A DNA stretch of 64,000 bases. Source: Symbiodinium natans. Its lineage: Eukaryota; Sar; Dinophyceae; Suessiales; Symbiodiniaceae. The notes under the pieces are model-generated. The model was given only the letters and a program-made list of their open reading frames with translations. It did not search any database and was not told where the DNA came from. This document shows positions 12,501 through 22,438 of the stretch, piece after piece (within the stretch, counting starts at the first letter, position 1; the number at the start of each line of letters is the position of its first letter). The stretch is from NCBI GenBank assembly GCA_905221605.1, contig CAJNDS010000215.1:124001-188000 (forward strand), read 5' to 3'. The position numbers were made by a program, and so were the translations under genes.

Positions 12501-15500
12501 TTAGGGTTTAGGGTTTAAGGCTTAGGATTTAGGGCTTAGGGCTTTACAACCATAAGTAGGTTTCAGTCTCTATGGGGGCTCCCCAAGTCCCCCCGCTCAG
12601 AGAACACATGGAGGTCCTGATGCTGAATTGTGAGCTTTTCCTTCGTAGACAAGTTGGTGTGAAGAAGATCCCATACCGTTCGATGACCCTACACCCAAAA
12701 CCCTAAACCCCAAACCCCTAAAGCCCTAAACTCCTAAACTCCTAAACCCTAAACTTGCCCTAAACCCTAAACCCTAAACTTGGCCTAAGCCCTAAACCCT
12801 AAGCCCCAAACCGAACCCCAAACCCCAAACCCTAAAACCTGACCCTAGCCAACTTTCTAGCTCATGGCCTGGGGATTTGAAAGTCCACCGAAGGGAAGAG
12901 GTTCTGAATGGGTTTAGGGCTTCGGGGCTTGGGGGTTCAGGGTTTAGGGTTCAGGGTTTCGGATCTAAGGCTTAGGGTTTAGCATCTTAGGGGATTTCGG
13001 GGCATCTTGGGGGGACTTGGGGCGTAGAAGTTCCTAATGACCGATTCGGGACTTAGGGTTCGCAGCAGGCATGCAAATCCATCATCCACACGGCCGCGCT
13101 GCACGCGCCGAACCTCGACTTCTACGCCGAAGCCGATGCTTTGCCGCACCCCAACAACCCCCCAAGCCCTAAGCCCTAAGCCCTAAGCCCTAAGCCCTAA
13201 GCCCTAAGCCCTAAGCCCTAAACCCTAAGCCCTAAGCCCTAAACCCTAAACCCTAGCCCTAAACCCTAAACCCTAAACCCTAAGCTCTCAAATCTTGCAA
13301 GCCCCCAGAACACCAGGACTCTGGGCCCTTCTCGATCTGTATTTCTCGTGGATGCCTGGATCCCCTTGTAAACCCCACGAAGACCAAAGGCGCCCTTGAT
13401 ATTCTTAGGCTGCTCTGCAACCTACATAGCCCGAAACATCAACCCCCCCCCCCCCCCCCGCCCCTCCCCCCCGAACCCTATATACATTAACCCAGTAGTT
13501 TTGAGAATCCCAGAAATGCAGGCCACCTAAGCAAAATGGGGGGTTCTACAACGACAGCCCTTCACGCTGGTAGGTTTGGGATTCTTGAGGTCGACCCTGC
13601 AAGGCAAATGGTTTAGGGTTTAGGCTTTCGGGTTTAGGGTTTAAGGTTTAGGGTTCCTTCAACTGAGGAGTTCGAGCGTGTGAACGTGACCGGGACCGAC
13701 AACGTGATGCGGCGCGCGGATGACCTGCAGATGCTTCTCGGCTCCCTACGCCCGAAGCCCGAAGCTGTAAACCCGAAACCCCAAACCCTAAATCCTAAAC
13801 CCCAAGGCTGAAACCCCAAACCCCAAACCCCAAATTCTAAACCCTAAACCCTAAACCCCAAACCCCAAACTCTCAACCCCAGCTTGTCGAGGGCGAAGGT
13901 GGTTGGGTTAGCTACTATTTGCTTTCGAACCCCACAACACGAACATGTTTTGCCCGTAAGGCTAATATAGGGATTATTCTCTCTTTGTTTTGGGGGCAAG
14001 TAGTAGTACCCCTAACCCTAAACCTTAAACCCTAAACCTAAACCCCAAACCCTAAACCCTAAACCCGCAGTTCAGGGTGCTGGGTTTGGTGGAAATCAGG
14101 GCGCCAGGGTTTGCGGAATGACTCCAAGGCCCGAAGCCCAGAAGCCTCTGAGCATAGGGCCCTGTGCAAGTTGGGGTTTAGGTTGTATAGAGGGTGTATA
14201 GGGTTTAGGGTTTAGAGTTTAGGGTTTAGGGTTTAGGGTTTAGGCTTAAACCCAGAAATCAATGCAGCAGTCTTGGGCGCTTTCCGGGCTTTTCTTCAGG
14301 TATCGAGGGTTTTGGGGCCTTGGGTTTCGGGCTTCAGGCTCCTCACGTTTTAGGGTTTGGGGTTTGGGGTTTAGGATTTAGGGTTTAGGGTTTAGGGTAG
14401 CAAGCCTTAAGAGTAAGCCCCCGATATCCTTCGCTGGTCCCTTAACAGTCACTTGTCGGCTGCTCCTCCTTGATGTAGACTTCGCCTGGGACCCTGAATC
14501 TCTCAGCCCCGCTCGTTGTTGTCGGGGATTGAGGCATCCATAGTACGGAGCCGTGCATGTCCAGTATGTCCCACGAAGCCGGAGCAAAACCCGCTGAACC
14601 CTAAACCCTTAACCCCAAACCCTTAACCCTGAACCCTAAACCCTAAACCCTGAACCCTAAACCCTAAATCCATAATGTAGGGAGCAAAGCCTTCAACGCT
14701 AAACCTCGAGAAAACCTTGCAAGACCTGGGAGCACCAAGGACCGGAGTCGTGTTCTCTTCGACGACTTCCCTGATGAACACGGCGGAGGCTCTAGGGTTC
14801 TAAAGGGTCTAGGGTTTGGGTCTAGGGTTTAGGGTTTAGGGTTTGGGGCTTAGGGTCTCGGGTAGAGGGGTGGAGGCATTATGCGATTTTAGCGTATTCG
14901 TCGGCCTCAACCCTTTTGAAAACCCACAGTTAGCCCTGGACTTCAAAGCCTTGTTTGATCCCCAAGCCCTATCTTTCTAAACATAGAACGCGAGAAGTCC
15001 GAAGATTGTTTGGCCCTAGCCCCTATGTGGAAGCCCTGTTGACTTCGTAAGTAGGTTAGCAAGCGGTTTTGGGGATTCTTCTAGGGCTTCTAGGGGATAC
15101 TAAGTAGACCTACTAAGTCAAAAAGACCCAAACCCTAAACCCTGAACCCTGAACCCTAAACCCTAAACCCGAAACCCCAAACCCTAAACCCGAAACCCTA
15201 GACCCTAAACCCTAAACCCTAAACTTGGTCGCCGAAGCTGGAACAGCGGAGGTGAAGAGGCAGTCTGCAACAGAGACCGTGGTCCTCAAGGCGGCCAGCA
15301 GCAAGTAGGGTTTAGGGGTTAAGGGTTTAGGGTTTAGGGTTTAGGGGTTGTGGAACTTGAATGATTTAGGGTTTCGGGCTCAGGGCTTCAGAGTTTTTTT
15401 GGGCTTAAGGCATGGGGGAAAGACCCTTGCAACAGGGACCCTAAAATACAAGTATTGAGGAATGGAGCTGCGCATGAAATTTCTAGGGACTTGTTTTCAC

Positions 15501-18500
15501 AAGGCGTACGTATACATACATATATAAATATGTATATATATATATATATATATTCATTTGTTTAACGTTTACTTGTCGTGAATATTTTCCATGCTTATTC
15601 ATGCGGTTTGGGGTTTAGGGTCACTCTAAAACATATAAACCCTAACTACTTCATCCTGTTGGGCATATGGGATTTAGGGTTCAGGGCTTGGGTTTCAGGA
15701 CTTTGCCACACTTTCTCTGGATTCGACATTCCACCAGTCAGGCGGACCACTCTACAGCCAACACGCGCGAAACCCTGAATCCTAAACCCTACCCTAAACC
15801 CTAAACACTAAACCCTAAACCCTGAACCCTGAGCCCTGAGCCCTGAACCCTGAACCCTGAACCCTGAATCCTGAACCCTGCCGAAACCGAACCCCCAGAC
15901 CCATCACGCGATGCCGGCAGGCTTCCGTAGACTACGGCACCCCCAGGTGGGGGTTTAGGGTTTAGGGTTTAGGGTTTAGGGTTTAGGGTTTAGGGTTTAG
16001 GGTTTAGGGTTTAGCCCTGAACTCTAAGCCTTCGAAGACCTTTACTTGAAGGGTCACGGGTAGTTAAAAGGCAGGGTTTAGGGTTTAGGGTTTAGGGTCC
16101 AGGTTTTCGAGCTACTTGAAGGTTCATGGGTAGTTCCCTACATAAGGTTTATAACCAGGTTTATCCATAGTTACCCTACTTTTAACCCAGGGTTTAGGGT
16201 TAGGGTTTGGGGTTTAGGGTTTAGGGTTTAGGGTTTAGGGTTTAGGGTTTAGGGTTTGGGGTAACTTATACCCGTGAACCTCCAAGTCAAGCCAAGCCTC
16301 AAACGCAGAAACAACAAGGTGCTAGAAAAGAAAGGTGCTAGGGGTTAGGGTCTAGGGTCCCTAAACCCTAAACCCTAAGCCTTAAATCCTAAACCCTAAA
16401 TCCTAAATCCTAAGCACTAAACCCTAAACAAAACCCTGCACCCTAGGGTCATTAGGGTTGAGGTTTGGGGGCCCTTGGGGACCTAGGACCTCCCCACAAC
16501 CGCCCTCGCAGGGTGTGGAGGTAGGGGGTTTAGGGTTCAGGGTTCAAAGTTCAAGTTTCAGGGTTTAGGGTTTAGGGTTTAGGGTAATGTGACCGTGGAA
16601 ATCCCCGGGCGTGCAGCTCCCCGCGGCAGAGCTCAAGGAGCGCATTGTTCCAGAAACCAAGAAGCCGGTTTAGGGTTTAGGGTTTAGGGTTTAGGGTTTA
16701 GCGTTTAGGGTTTAGGGTTTAGGGTTTAGGGTTTAGGGAAGAAGCCAGCGGTACCAGCCCCGAAGAACATGCCGGTGCGACCAAGCACAAAGAAGATGCC
16801 CCGAATTCCAGTTCGGCGTATTCCATGTCGGGACGCCCAACCCTAGACTAAACCAAAAAACCCTGAACCAAACAAGAGCTCGAGAGATTCCAGCGTAGTA
16901 CCCGCAACCTGAACCGAAAAAGCCCGAAACGCCCAAAGTCCTGCAAACCCTGTAAGCCCTATAAACCCTACATATAAGCCCTTCAAAAAACCCTATAAAT
17001 CCTATAAACCTCAACCCTAAACCCTGTAAACCCTGCAAGCCCCATAAACCCTTTAAACCCTGTAATTCCTATAAACCTTAACCCTAAACCCTGCACCCTA
17101 AACCCTGCAAGCCCTATAAACCCTTTCAACCCTGTAATTCCTATAAACCTCAACCCTACACCCCAAACCCTTAAAACCCTATAAACCCTATAAACCCTAA
17201 GAATCCTATAAATCCTATAAACCTAAACCCTAAACCAGAAACCCTAAACCCTAAACCCTAAATCCTAAACCCTAAACCCTAAACCCGAAACCCGAAACCC
17301 TAAACCCTAAACCCTAAACCCTAAACCCTGAAGGAACATCTACGGCGTCACCAAGAAGCGTGCCGAGGAAAGATGTGCAGGTGCGCCGTCGACGCCTCCA
17401 CAAGAACCCTCAACCCAACACCCGCAAACCGGCTGTGAGGTTTCTACGTTTAGGGTTTAGGGTTTAGGGTTTAGGGGTTAGGGTTTAGGGTTTAGGGTTT
17501 AGGGATACTTGGAGGTTCATGGGCAGTTATCAGCGGGATTATAAGCAGGGTAACTATACTTGTTACCTTTTTTTGGGTTACGTAGAACCGTGCTCATTAC
17601 TACCCATGAACCTCCAAGTACGGTTTAAGGTTTCTGGTCTACCTTACCTTAAACCCTAAACCTCAACCTCAACCCCAACCCCTGGGACCCTTCTGAGGCG
17701 CCTTAGGGATTCGTAGGGGTCATGTGAGGGCTACTTAGGTATGTATATGCAGTACATAAGGTATTTAGATATATGTATGTGTGTATATATATATAGGGGT
17801 TGTATAGGGGAATAAGATTAATGGTGCTTAGCCCCCAACCCCTAAACCCCGAAACCCTTCCCCATACGAAGCATTGCCTCCCTAAACCCTTTCCAGGACG
17901 CTACGTGACGCCCGTGGCAATTCTGAGATGTAGCCGCTTCTTCGCGGAGGAGAATCCTAGACCTTCAGGGTTCATTCGGGTTTAGCCTTAAGCTTTCAAC
18001 CCTCAAAATCCTGTCAGCCTTCAGCCCTACCCTAATGGCTCAACTCAAGGGCGAAGGCCCTGAATCCCTCCTCCCCGAATTCTCAAACAGGTCTAGCATT
18101 GGGCTGGATGCCGGCAGGGTCCGGGAAAAATAATATTTAAAATTAGGGGGGGTTTTAGTTTTAGGGGGAGGGAATTAGACCCTGATTAAACCCTAAACCC
18201 TAAACCCTAAACTACCCCAAACCCCATACCCCATACCCCAAACCCCAAACCCCAAACCCCGAACCCCGAACCCCGAACCCCGAACCCCGAACCCCAAACC
18301 CCAAACCCCGAACCCCGAACCCCGAACCCCAAACCCCAAACCCGAAACCCCAAACCCCAAACCCTAAGCATGATAAACCCCCAGGACGCGTACGACACCT
18401 CTGTCTCCCAGGGCCACCGTAGCAGCGAGGGCTCCAATGGCAACGTGAAAGCAACTTGGCTAGGTTTAGAGTTTAGGGTTTAGGGTTTAGGGTTTGGGGT

Positions 18501-21500
18501 TTCGGGTTTAGGGTTTAGGGTTTAGAGTTTAGGACTTTGGGTTCTGGGCTTAGGGTTTAGAGTGGTTGCCTCACTTCCGAGGTGGAGAAGTAGGCACCGT
18601 TCATCCGCCTACATACCCTTCAAGAGATTCTACAGGGACCCCAATTCCCTTCTTCCCTACTGTAAGTTACCCGTGAAAACCCAGTAAGCCGACTTTGTAG
18701 AATTTTACTTGCTAGACACTCCATTCTGAAGCCAACATCCTAAACTCCCCAGGTGTGAAGGTCTTGATGATAGCGGTTTGGAAGTCTCGGTCTTAGAGGA
18801 TTTAGGGTTCACACTGTTTAGGCAAACGAGCTGCTGTGCGGTGTCCGCGCCTCTCTGGAAGACATGCTGCCTGGCATGGCAGTTCTGTGGTAAAGCCTTT
18901 CCGCCAAACTCTTTAGGTGCAAGTGCATGTCTCACCCTAAATTTGAAACGTAAGCTACCGTGCCTTTACCGAGATTGTTAGTGGTCAAAGTTGTAAGACA
19001 TGAGAACATGCAACAATCACTCACTAGCTAGGAAATTTGGGTCGGCAGAACTTCTTTTTTTCACAACCGTATTGCTTCAAGTTGGTCTGTTGCTGGATGT
19101 TTAATACATTGTTTGTGAGTTGCAAAGCCATGCTCGGCATCTATACTTCTTTCATATCACAGCAGAGTACGGTTGTTACTTAAGCCAATATAGGAAAATC
19201 TTTTGTCAGTTTTCATATGGCATTGACAATCGTTGACGATTTACCAAAAATTGTCACCCATTAAACCTGCTATCTAATCTAGCCTCTAAATGTTCGTCTG
19301 ATGAATGCGCCATAAAACCCTACATCCTAAACCCGAAGCCCTAGAACTAAACCCGAACCCCTAAACCCTAATCCCGAAACCCGAAACACTAAACCCTAAA
19401 CCCTAAACCCTACACCCTATGGTTAGTTTTCAACACCATGGTCCAGGATCATGTCTCACCTCCGGGCCCTGGCGCTCCTGGCAGAAGCGCCGAGGACGCC
19501 ACGCGCCATGGCTACCTCGGTGGGTGTGGGGGCTTTTCGGTTTAGGGTTTAGGGTTTCTGTGTTCAAGGCCTCGGGTTTCGGCATTTCGGGTTTGTCGGA
19601 TTTGGGGGAGGGGGGAGGGGGGAGGGGGGTTTGAACTTTGGTTAACCCGGGGTGACGTGGACTATAGTTTGGTTATAACTTTGTCTGGCCAGATTTAAGA
19701 TACCCATGAAGCTTTCAGTAGCTCCTAAACCGTAAAGCTTTACTCAACCCTAAACCCCCAAACCCGAATTGTAATTAGGTTCGGGGCATTGGGATTTTAA
19801 GCATTCTTTGGGGTCCTGTAGAGCTTTAGGGTCTTCTTAAGGTATGTTAGATTTGTGGGCTTTGATGGTTGTGGGTTTTTTGGGCTCAGCATTCTCTGAA
19901 AACCTTGCTGCGCTCTAGATTCGAAATAGAAGGTTTGGGGTTTAGGGTTTAGGTTTTAGGGCTTCAGGGTTTAGGGTTTGAGTCCGTCTACCGACTACCA
20001 CTTTTTCCTTTGCCGTGCTACACGCTCTAAACGCAAATCAAGGCAGCAACGCATACAACCTGAGCCCCTCAACTGCAACCCGAAGAACCTGAAATCCTAA
20101 AAGGGTTTAGGGTTTAGGAGTCGGAGAACCCGGAAAAATATCAACTACCTGTGACTCCCAAACCCCAGAAATTTGTAGGTGCTAAGCCTCGCAAATCAAG
20201 GCAGAACCCTCTTAATAGTAGGTAAGTAGAGCCCCTGGTAAGCCCTAAACCCTGAACCCCAAACCCATCAACCCGAAACTGCTAGACCCTAAGCCTGCAA
20301 ACCCTAAAAACCCCTAAACCTACCCTGAATCCTAAACCCTAAACCCTAAATCCTAAATCCTAAACCCTAAACCCTAAACCCCACACCCTAAACCCTAAGC
20401 CTTCAGTTCATGAACTGCAGGCATGGTCTTAGGGCCACTGGTTGTGTCCGCAACCTCTCCGCTTCTGGAGGTGCCGTGCCTGTCGGTGTAGGGTGTAGGG
20501 CTTAGGGTTTACTTGTAGGTACTTATTAACCAATTATAACTGTACTTATAACAATGCTTATAGCCACATTATGGCACTTCAGGAGCCTACAAGTGGTTTA
20601 TAAATACGGCATAATTTGGTTAGTAAGTGCTATGAACCTTCAAGTAGGGTTTAGGGGTAGGGTTTAGGGTTTAGGGTTTAGGGTTTAGGGATTAGGGTTT
20701 AGGGTTTAGGGTTCAGGGTTCAGGGTTTAGGGTTCAGGGTTTAAGGTTTAGGATTTAGGGTGGGCGTTTCTAGGGGTTTCAAGGTTTTTGTATGGAGGTG
20801 GTCAGGACCCTAGCCCTAAACCCTGGACGCTTAGGCCTTTCAAGCTTTAGGGTCTGGACTCTCCGAAGGGTTGAGGCGACGTAGTTGAGGATTCACCCCG
20901 ACCGCGCGATCCCACTGAATGAAGAAGTATAAGATATTTACTACGAATAATATTCCCTTTTGTTCCCTTTCTAATCATATATACCCTAGACCCTAACCCC
21001 CCAGACCCTAAACCCTAAACCCCTATATGCTATGATAACTCCCAAAACCCTATTCTAATTCTTCAGGCCCCTATATTACTTAGGTTTCAGGGCTCAGGTC
21101 CTCAGGACATGGTAGTGGCGCGCCGTGCAAGAATAGTACACACGTTTTTGAGTGGGTAATTTAGGGTTTAGGGTTTAGGGTTTAGGGTTTAGGGTTCTAA
21201 CCATGAACGTTTCTTTGTCCTTTTACTCCCCTTGAAAGCCCGATTCTTGCCCTAAGCCCTAAGAGCTGGGCCAGTAAGTTGCCGTAACACCCCAACCATG
21301 AACCCTCAGCCACTTTGTGTGTAGTTGAGTTAGTTGGTTTTGATTCGTTAAACCCTAAGCCCTAGCCCCTTGGGCCCTCGGATGCTCAAGAGCTTATGAA
21401 TGTCTGTGTGTAGTATGGTGGTTTCCGTGTTTGGGGTATGTTATTGGGGGTCTCCACCTTTAGAGGGAGCCCTACTACTTGGGGTCTATTTTAATGAGCC

Positions 21501-22438
21501 CCCAGAATATGGGGCGGGCAAGGGCTTGGACACCTAAACTTCTAGGACCTTCCATAACAGAGACGTTTGCATAACCCTAAATCCTAAACCCTAAAACTCT
21601 AAAACCCTAAACCCTAAACCCTAAACCCTAAACCCTAAACCCTAAACCCTAAACCCTCTGAGCAACCGAGGACGGGGCCTTCGCAGCCGGCGACGCCCTG
21701 CAGCGGCTCTATTCCACCATGGGCTGGAAGATGCCAGACCGCTCCTTCGAGTGCGTTAGGGCCTTGAGAATTTTTCAGGGTTGAACCCTAAACCCTAAAC
21801 CCTAAACCCTAAACCCTAAACCCTAAACCCTAAACCCTAAACCCTAAACCCTAAACCCTAAACCCTAAACCCTAAACCCTAAACCCTAAACCCTAAACCC
21901 CCAAATCCAAGGGTCGCTGGGCCCGACCAGGCCTCCTGATGATTAGGACCGATACATTCCTAATTACAGGGTCACTTCTCTAGGTTCCCTTGTTAGGGTG
22001 TATAGGGTTTAGGGTTTAGGGTTTAGGGTTTAGGGTTTAGGGTTTAGGGTTTAGGGTTTAGGGTTTAGGGTTTAGGGTTTAGGGGTGGGGTCACTATTGA
22101 AAGGCACTCCTAGCACCCCTTGAAGCCCAAAAGCCACAAACCCCAAACCCTGAGCTGAGGAGTTGGGCGCATCATCGACTCCCGTGACACGTGGCGCGCG
22201 CTCGCGTGGCAGCCTCGTTGGTCCATGGAGCCGTTTAGGGTTTAAGGTTTAGGGTTTGGGGTTTAGGGTTTAGGGTTTAGGGATCCAATAGTTGAACTTT
22301 AAACTTTTTGGGCTTCCTTACTCAGTAGGGATAATAAAGTTCAGCCTTTTATTCCCTTGGTTATTGGAGAAGGAGCGGCTAGCGCGCAACTTCGAAGATG
22401 TCGAGAACCGCGAGCTCATTGAGTCTGGCTGCTACTGA
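8842..22438 (+). CDS. NAD(P)-dependent epimerase/dehydratase (extended SDR), about 21 exons
   Basis: Exons as read: 8842-8891, 9397-9461, 11115-11166, 11775-11833, 13069-13137, 13668-13718, 13883-13898, 14733-14788, 15252-15290, 16638-16667, 16742-16764, 17334-17380, 17897-17949, 18385-18450, 18822-18865, 19447-19523, 20421-20485, 20885-20926, 21671-21752, 22163-22227, 22370-22438. All join in phase and give about 1120 nt (372 codons plus stop). Residues follow the extended SDR order: TGSSGYLGAAL nucleotide loop, VVGLDL second strand, TDVLGCVSD, SIIHTAALHAPNL, VNVTGTDNV, VVFSSTTSL serine region, NIYGVTKKRAEE with catalytic Tyr and Lys, ILRCSRFF, NGNVKANELL, a C-terminal GWKMP segment. The start codon lies in an unseen upstream exon. 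Donors are 7 GT, 8 GC and 5 GA; all acceptors are AG, usually followed by G. Introns are telomere-like arrays plus inverted-repeat elements. The enzyme would oxidise, epimerise or dehydrate a substrate using NAD(P); the substrate is unknown. Boundaries of exons 7, 10, 11 and 18 are least certain. Confidence 0.8.
9397..9461 (+). CDS. SDR exon 2: glycine-rich nucleotide-binding loop
   Basis: Acceptor is CCCAAG|GG. It reads SSGYLGAALVRTLRAHDLEA, so with exon 1 it forms TGSSGYLG, the TGxxGxxG loop of SDR enzymes that binds NAD(P). It ends before a GC donor at 9462, which is followed at once by a 38-base T run. Confidence 0.8.
9468..9690 (+). repeat. T38 run followed by a 90-base tandem duplication
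   Basis: 38 consecutive T at 9468-9505, then two 90-base copies starting GTTTATAAGGGTTCTGTTAG at 9511 and 9601. In the intron right after SDR exon 2. Confidence 0.9.
10655..10830. mobile_element. Repeat family F, copy 1
   Basis: Shares GGATTAAGACTCGTACCCCT and later GGGTCCTCAAACCCAGAGG-like segments with 28665-28830 (copy 2). About 170 bases, non-coding. Confidence 0.65.
11115..11166 (+). CDS. SDR exon 3: second beta strand with VGLDL
   Basis: Begins after GCAAG in phase 0 and reads VVGLDLVSSDTRIVPSS. The acidic residue after GL is where NAD-preferring SDRs hold the adenosine ribose; that is family knowledge, and NAD preference is inference. The GT donor at 11167 leaves phase 1, completed by exon 4. 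Confidence 0.7.
11775..11833 (+). CDS. SDR exon 4: third strand, VSD segment
   Basis: After TTCCAG it reads RTDVLGCVSDATAVSSASE. It matches the SDR pattern in which an Asp after the third strand contacts adenine, followed by a helix. A GC donor follows at 11834 and phase 0 is kept into exon 5. Confidence 0.7.
13069..13137 (+). CDS. SDR exon 5: fourth strand, IIHTAALHAP
   Basis: After GCAGCAG it reads CKSIIHTAALHAPNLDFYAE. HTAAL(H)AP is characteristic of extended SDR/epimerase proteins just after the fourth strand. GC donor at 13138. Confidence 0.8.
13160..13252 (-). repeat. CCCTAAG variant array
   Basis: The 7-base unit carries G in place of the last A, repeated about 12 times, in the intron after SDR exon 5. 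Another CCCTAAG/TTAGGGC block lies at 32936-33050. Confidence 0.95.
13668..13718 (+). CDS. SDR exon 6: VNVTGTDNV
   Basis: After AACTGAG it reads EFERVNVTGTDNVMRRA. The N-V-x-G-T-x-N-(V/L) motif is a hallmark of extended SDRs, where the Asn-rich helix packs by the active site. GA donor proposed at 13719. Exon 7 (13883-13898, 16 nt, LVEGE) is proposed from phase and position only. Confidence 0.8.
13911..14009. mobile_element. Inverted-repeat element family G
   Basis: Arms GCTACTATTTGCTT and GGCAAGTAGTAG; in the intron after SDR exon 7. Related copy at 63374-63505 (CTACTATTTGCTTC ... TTAAGCAACTAGTAG). Confidence 0.7.
14733..14788 (+). CDS. SDR exon 8: serine region FSSTTSL
   Basis: Reads PRTGVVFSSTTSLMNTAE. 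The SSTTS segment after a hydrophobic strand is where the SDR catalytic Ser/Thr lies. Acceptor after TGGGAG; GC donor at 14789. The flanking arrays are CCCTAAA upstream and TTTAGGG downstream. Exon 9 (15252-15290, VKRQSATETVVLK) follows in phase 0. Confidence 0.75.
16112..16289. mobile_element. Inverted-repeat element family A with a telomeric array inside
   Basis: Left arm CTACTTGAAGGTTCATGGGT (16112), right arm ACCCGTGAACCTCCAAG ending about 16288. About 80 bases of TTTAGGG repeat lie between the arms (16188-16262). Confidence 0.7.
17334..17380 (+). CDS. SDR exon 12: catalytic YxxxK
   Basis: Reads NIYGVTKKRAEERCA after CTGAAG. Tyr and Lys of YGVTK are the catalytic pair of SDR enzymes. It follows a long CCCTAAA array and ends at G|GTGCGC in phase 1, completed by GA of exon 13. 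The preceding 23-nt exon 11 (16742-16764, KPAVPAPK) is proposed because it alone repairs the phase. Confidence 0.85.
17505..17621. mobile_element. Inverted-repeat element family A (MITE-like)
   Basis: Arms TACTTGGAGGTTCATGGG and CCCATGAACCTCCAAGTA, about 117 bases, no coding capacity, in the intron after SDR exon 12. Other copies: 1115-1215 (weak), 6099-6200, 8019-8124, 9178-9279, 20507-20645, 36675-36790, 38022-38135, 39095-39205, 39866-39990, 46069-46185 and 63595-63724. Confidence 0.8.
17897..17949 (+). CDS. SDR exon 13: ILRCSRFF
   Basis: After TTTCCAG it reads RYVTPVAILRCSRFFAE. The strand LR-x-SRFF is the typical extended-SDR segment after the YxxxK helix. A GA donor at 17950 gives phase 0 into exon 14. 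Confidence 0.8.
18240..18362 (-). repeat. ACCCCGA and ACCCCAA variant array
   Basis: Alternating blocks of 7-base units CCCCGAA and CCCCAAA in the intron before SDR exon 14. Translation gives only GVWGLGF-type repeats. Confidence 0.9.
18385..18450 (+). CDS. SDR exon 14
   Basis: After CCCCCAG it reads DAYDTSVSQGHRSS then EGSNGNVK, joining to ANELLCGVRASLEDM of exon 15 (18822-18865, acceptor GTTTAG). It ends before a GC donor at 18451. The GN-K-x-NELL order matches related SDR proteins. Confidence 0.7.
18866..19446 (+). other. SDR intron with AT-rich unique DNA
   Basis: Unlike most introns here it is largely telomere-free and AT-rich (about 18960-19300), with telomere-like repeat only near its 3' end (19320-19425). 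No coding signal. Confidence 0.5.
21671..21752 (+). CDS. SDR exon 19: C-terminal GWKMP segment
   Basis: Reads DGAFAAGDALQRLYSTMGWK then MPDRSFE. Together with exon 20 (22163-22227, GRIIDSRDTWRALAWQPRW) it forms the usual C-terminal pattern of substrate-domain helices with two GW-like turns. Immediately followed by a long CCCTAAA array (21785-21900). Confidence 0.75.
21785..21901 (-). repeat. CCCTAAA array (perfect, about 16 units)
   Basis: Uninterrupted canonical units in the intron after SDR exon 19, followed at 22006-22083 by a TTTAGGG array in the opposite orientation. Confidence 0.95.
22370..22438 (+). CDS. SDR last exon with TGA stop
   Basis: After TTATTGGAG it reads KERLARNFEDVENRELIESG then CY and TGA at 22436-22438. 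It joins exon 20 in phase 0 if exon 20 uses a GA donor at 22228; the more obvious GTTTAG donor five bases later breaks the frame. No polyadenylation signal is recognised downstream. Confidence 0.65.
   Translation, partial: KERLARNFEDVENRELIESGCY

Noticed and set aside
13160-13252. CRISPR-like array
   Set aside because: Unit is 7 bases with no spacers; these are telomere variants in a eukaryotic genome.
15909-15950. Exon-like segment between CAG and GTGGGG in the SDR gene
   Set aside because: Good splice signals, but neither its phase nor its residues fit between exons 9 and 10. Possibly an alternative exon.
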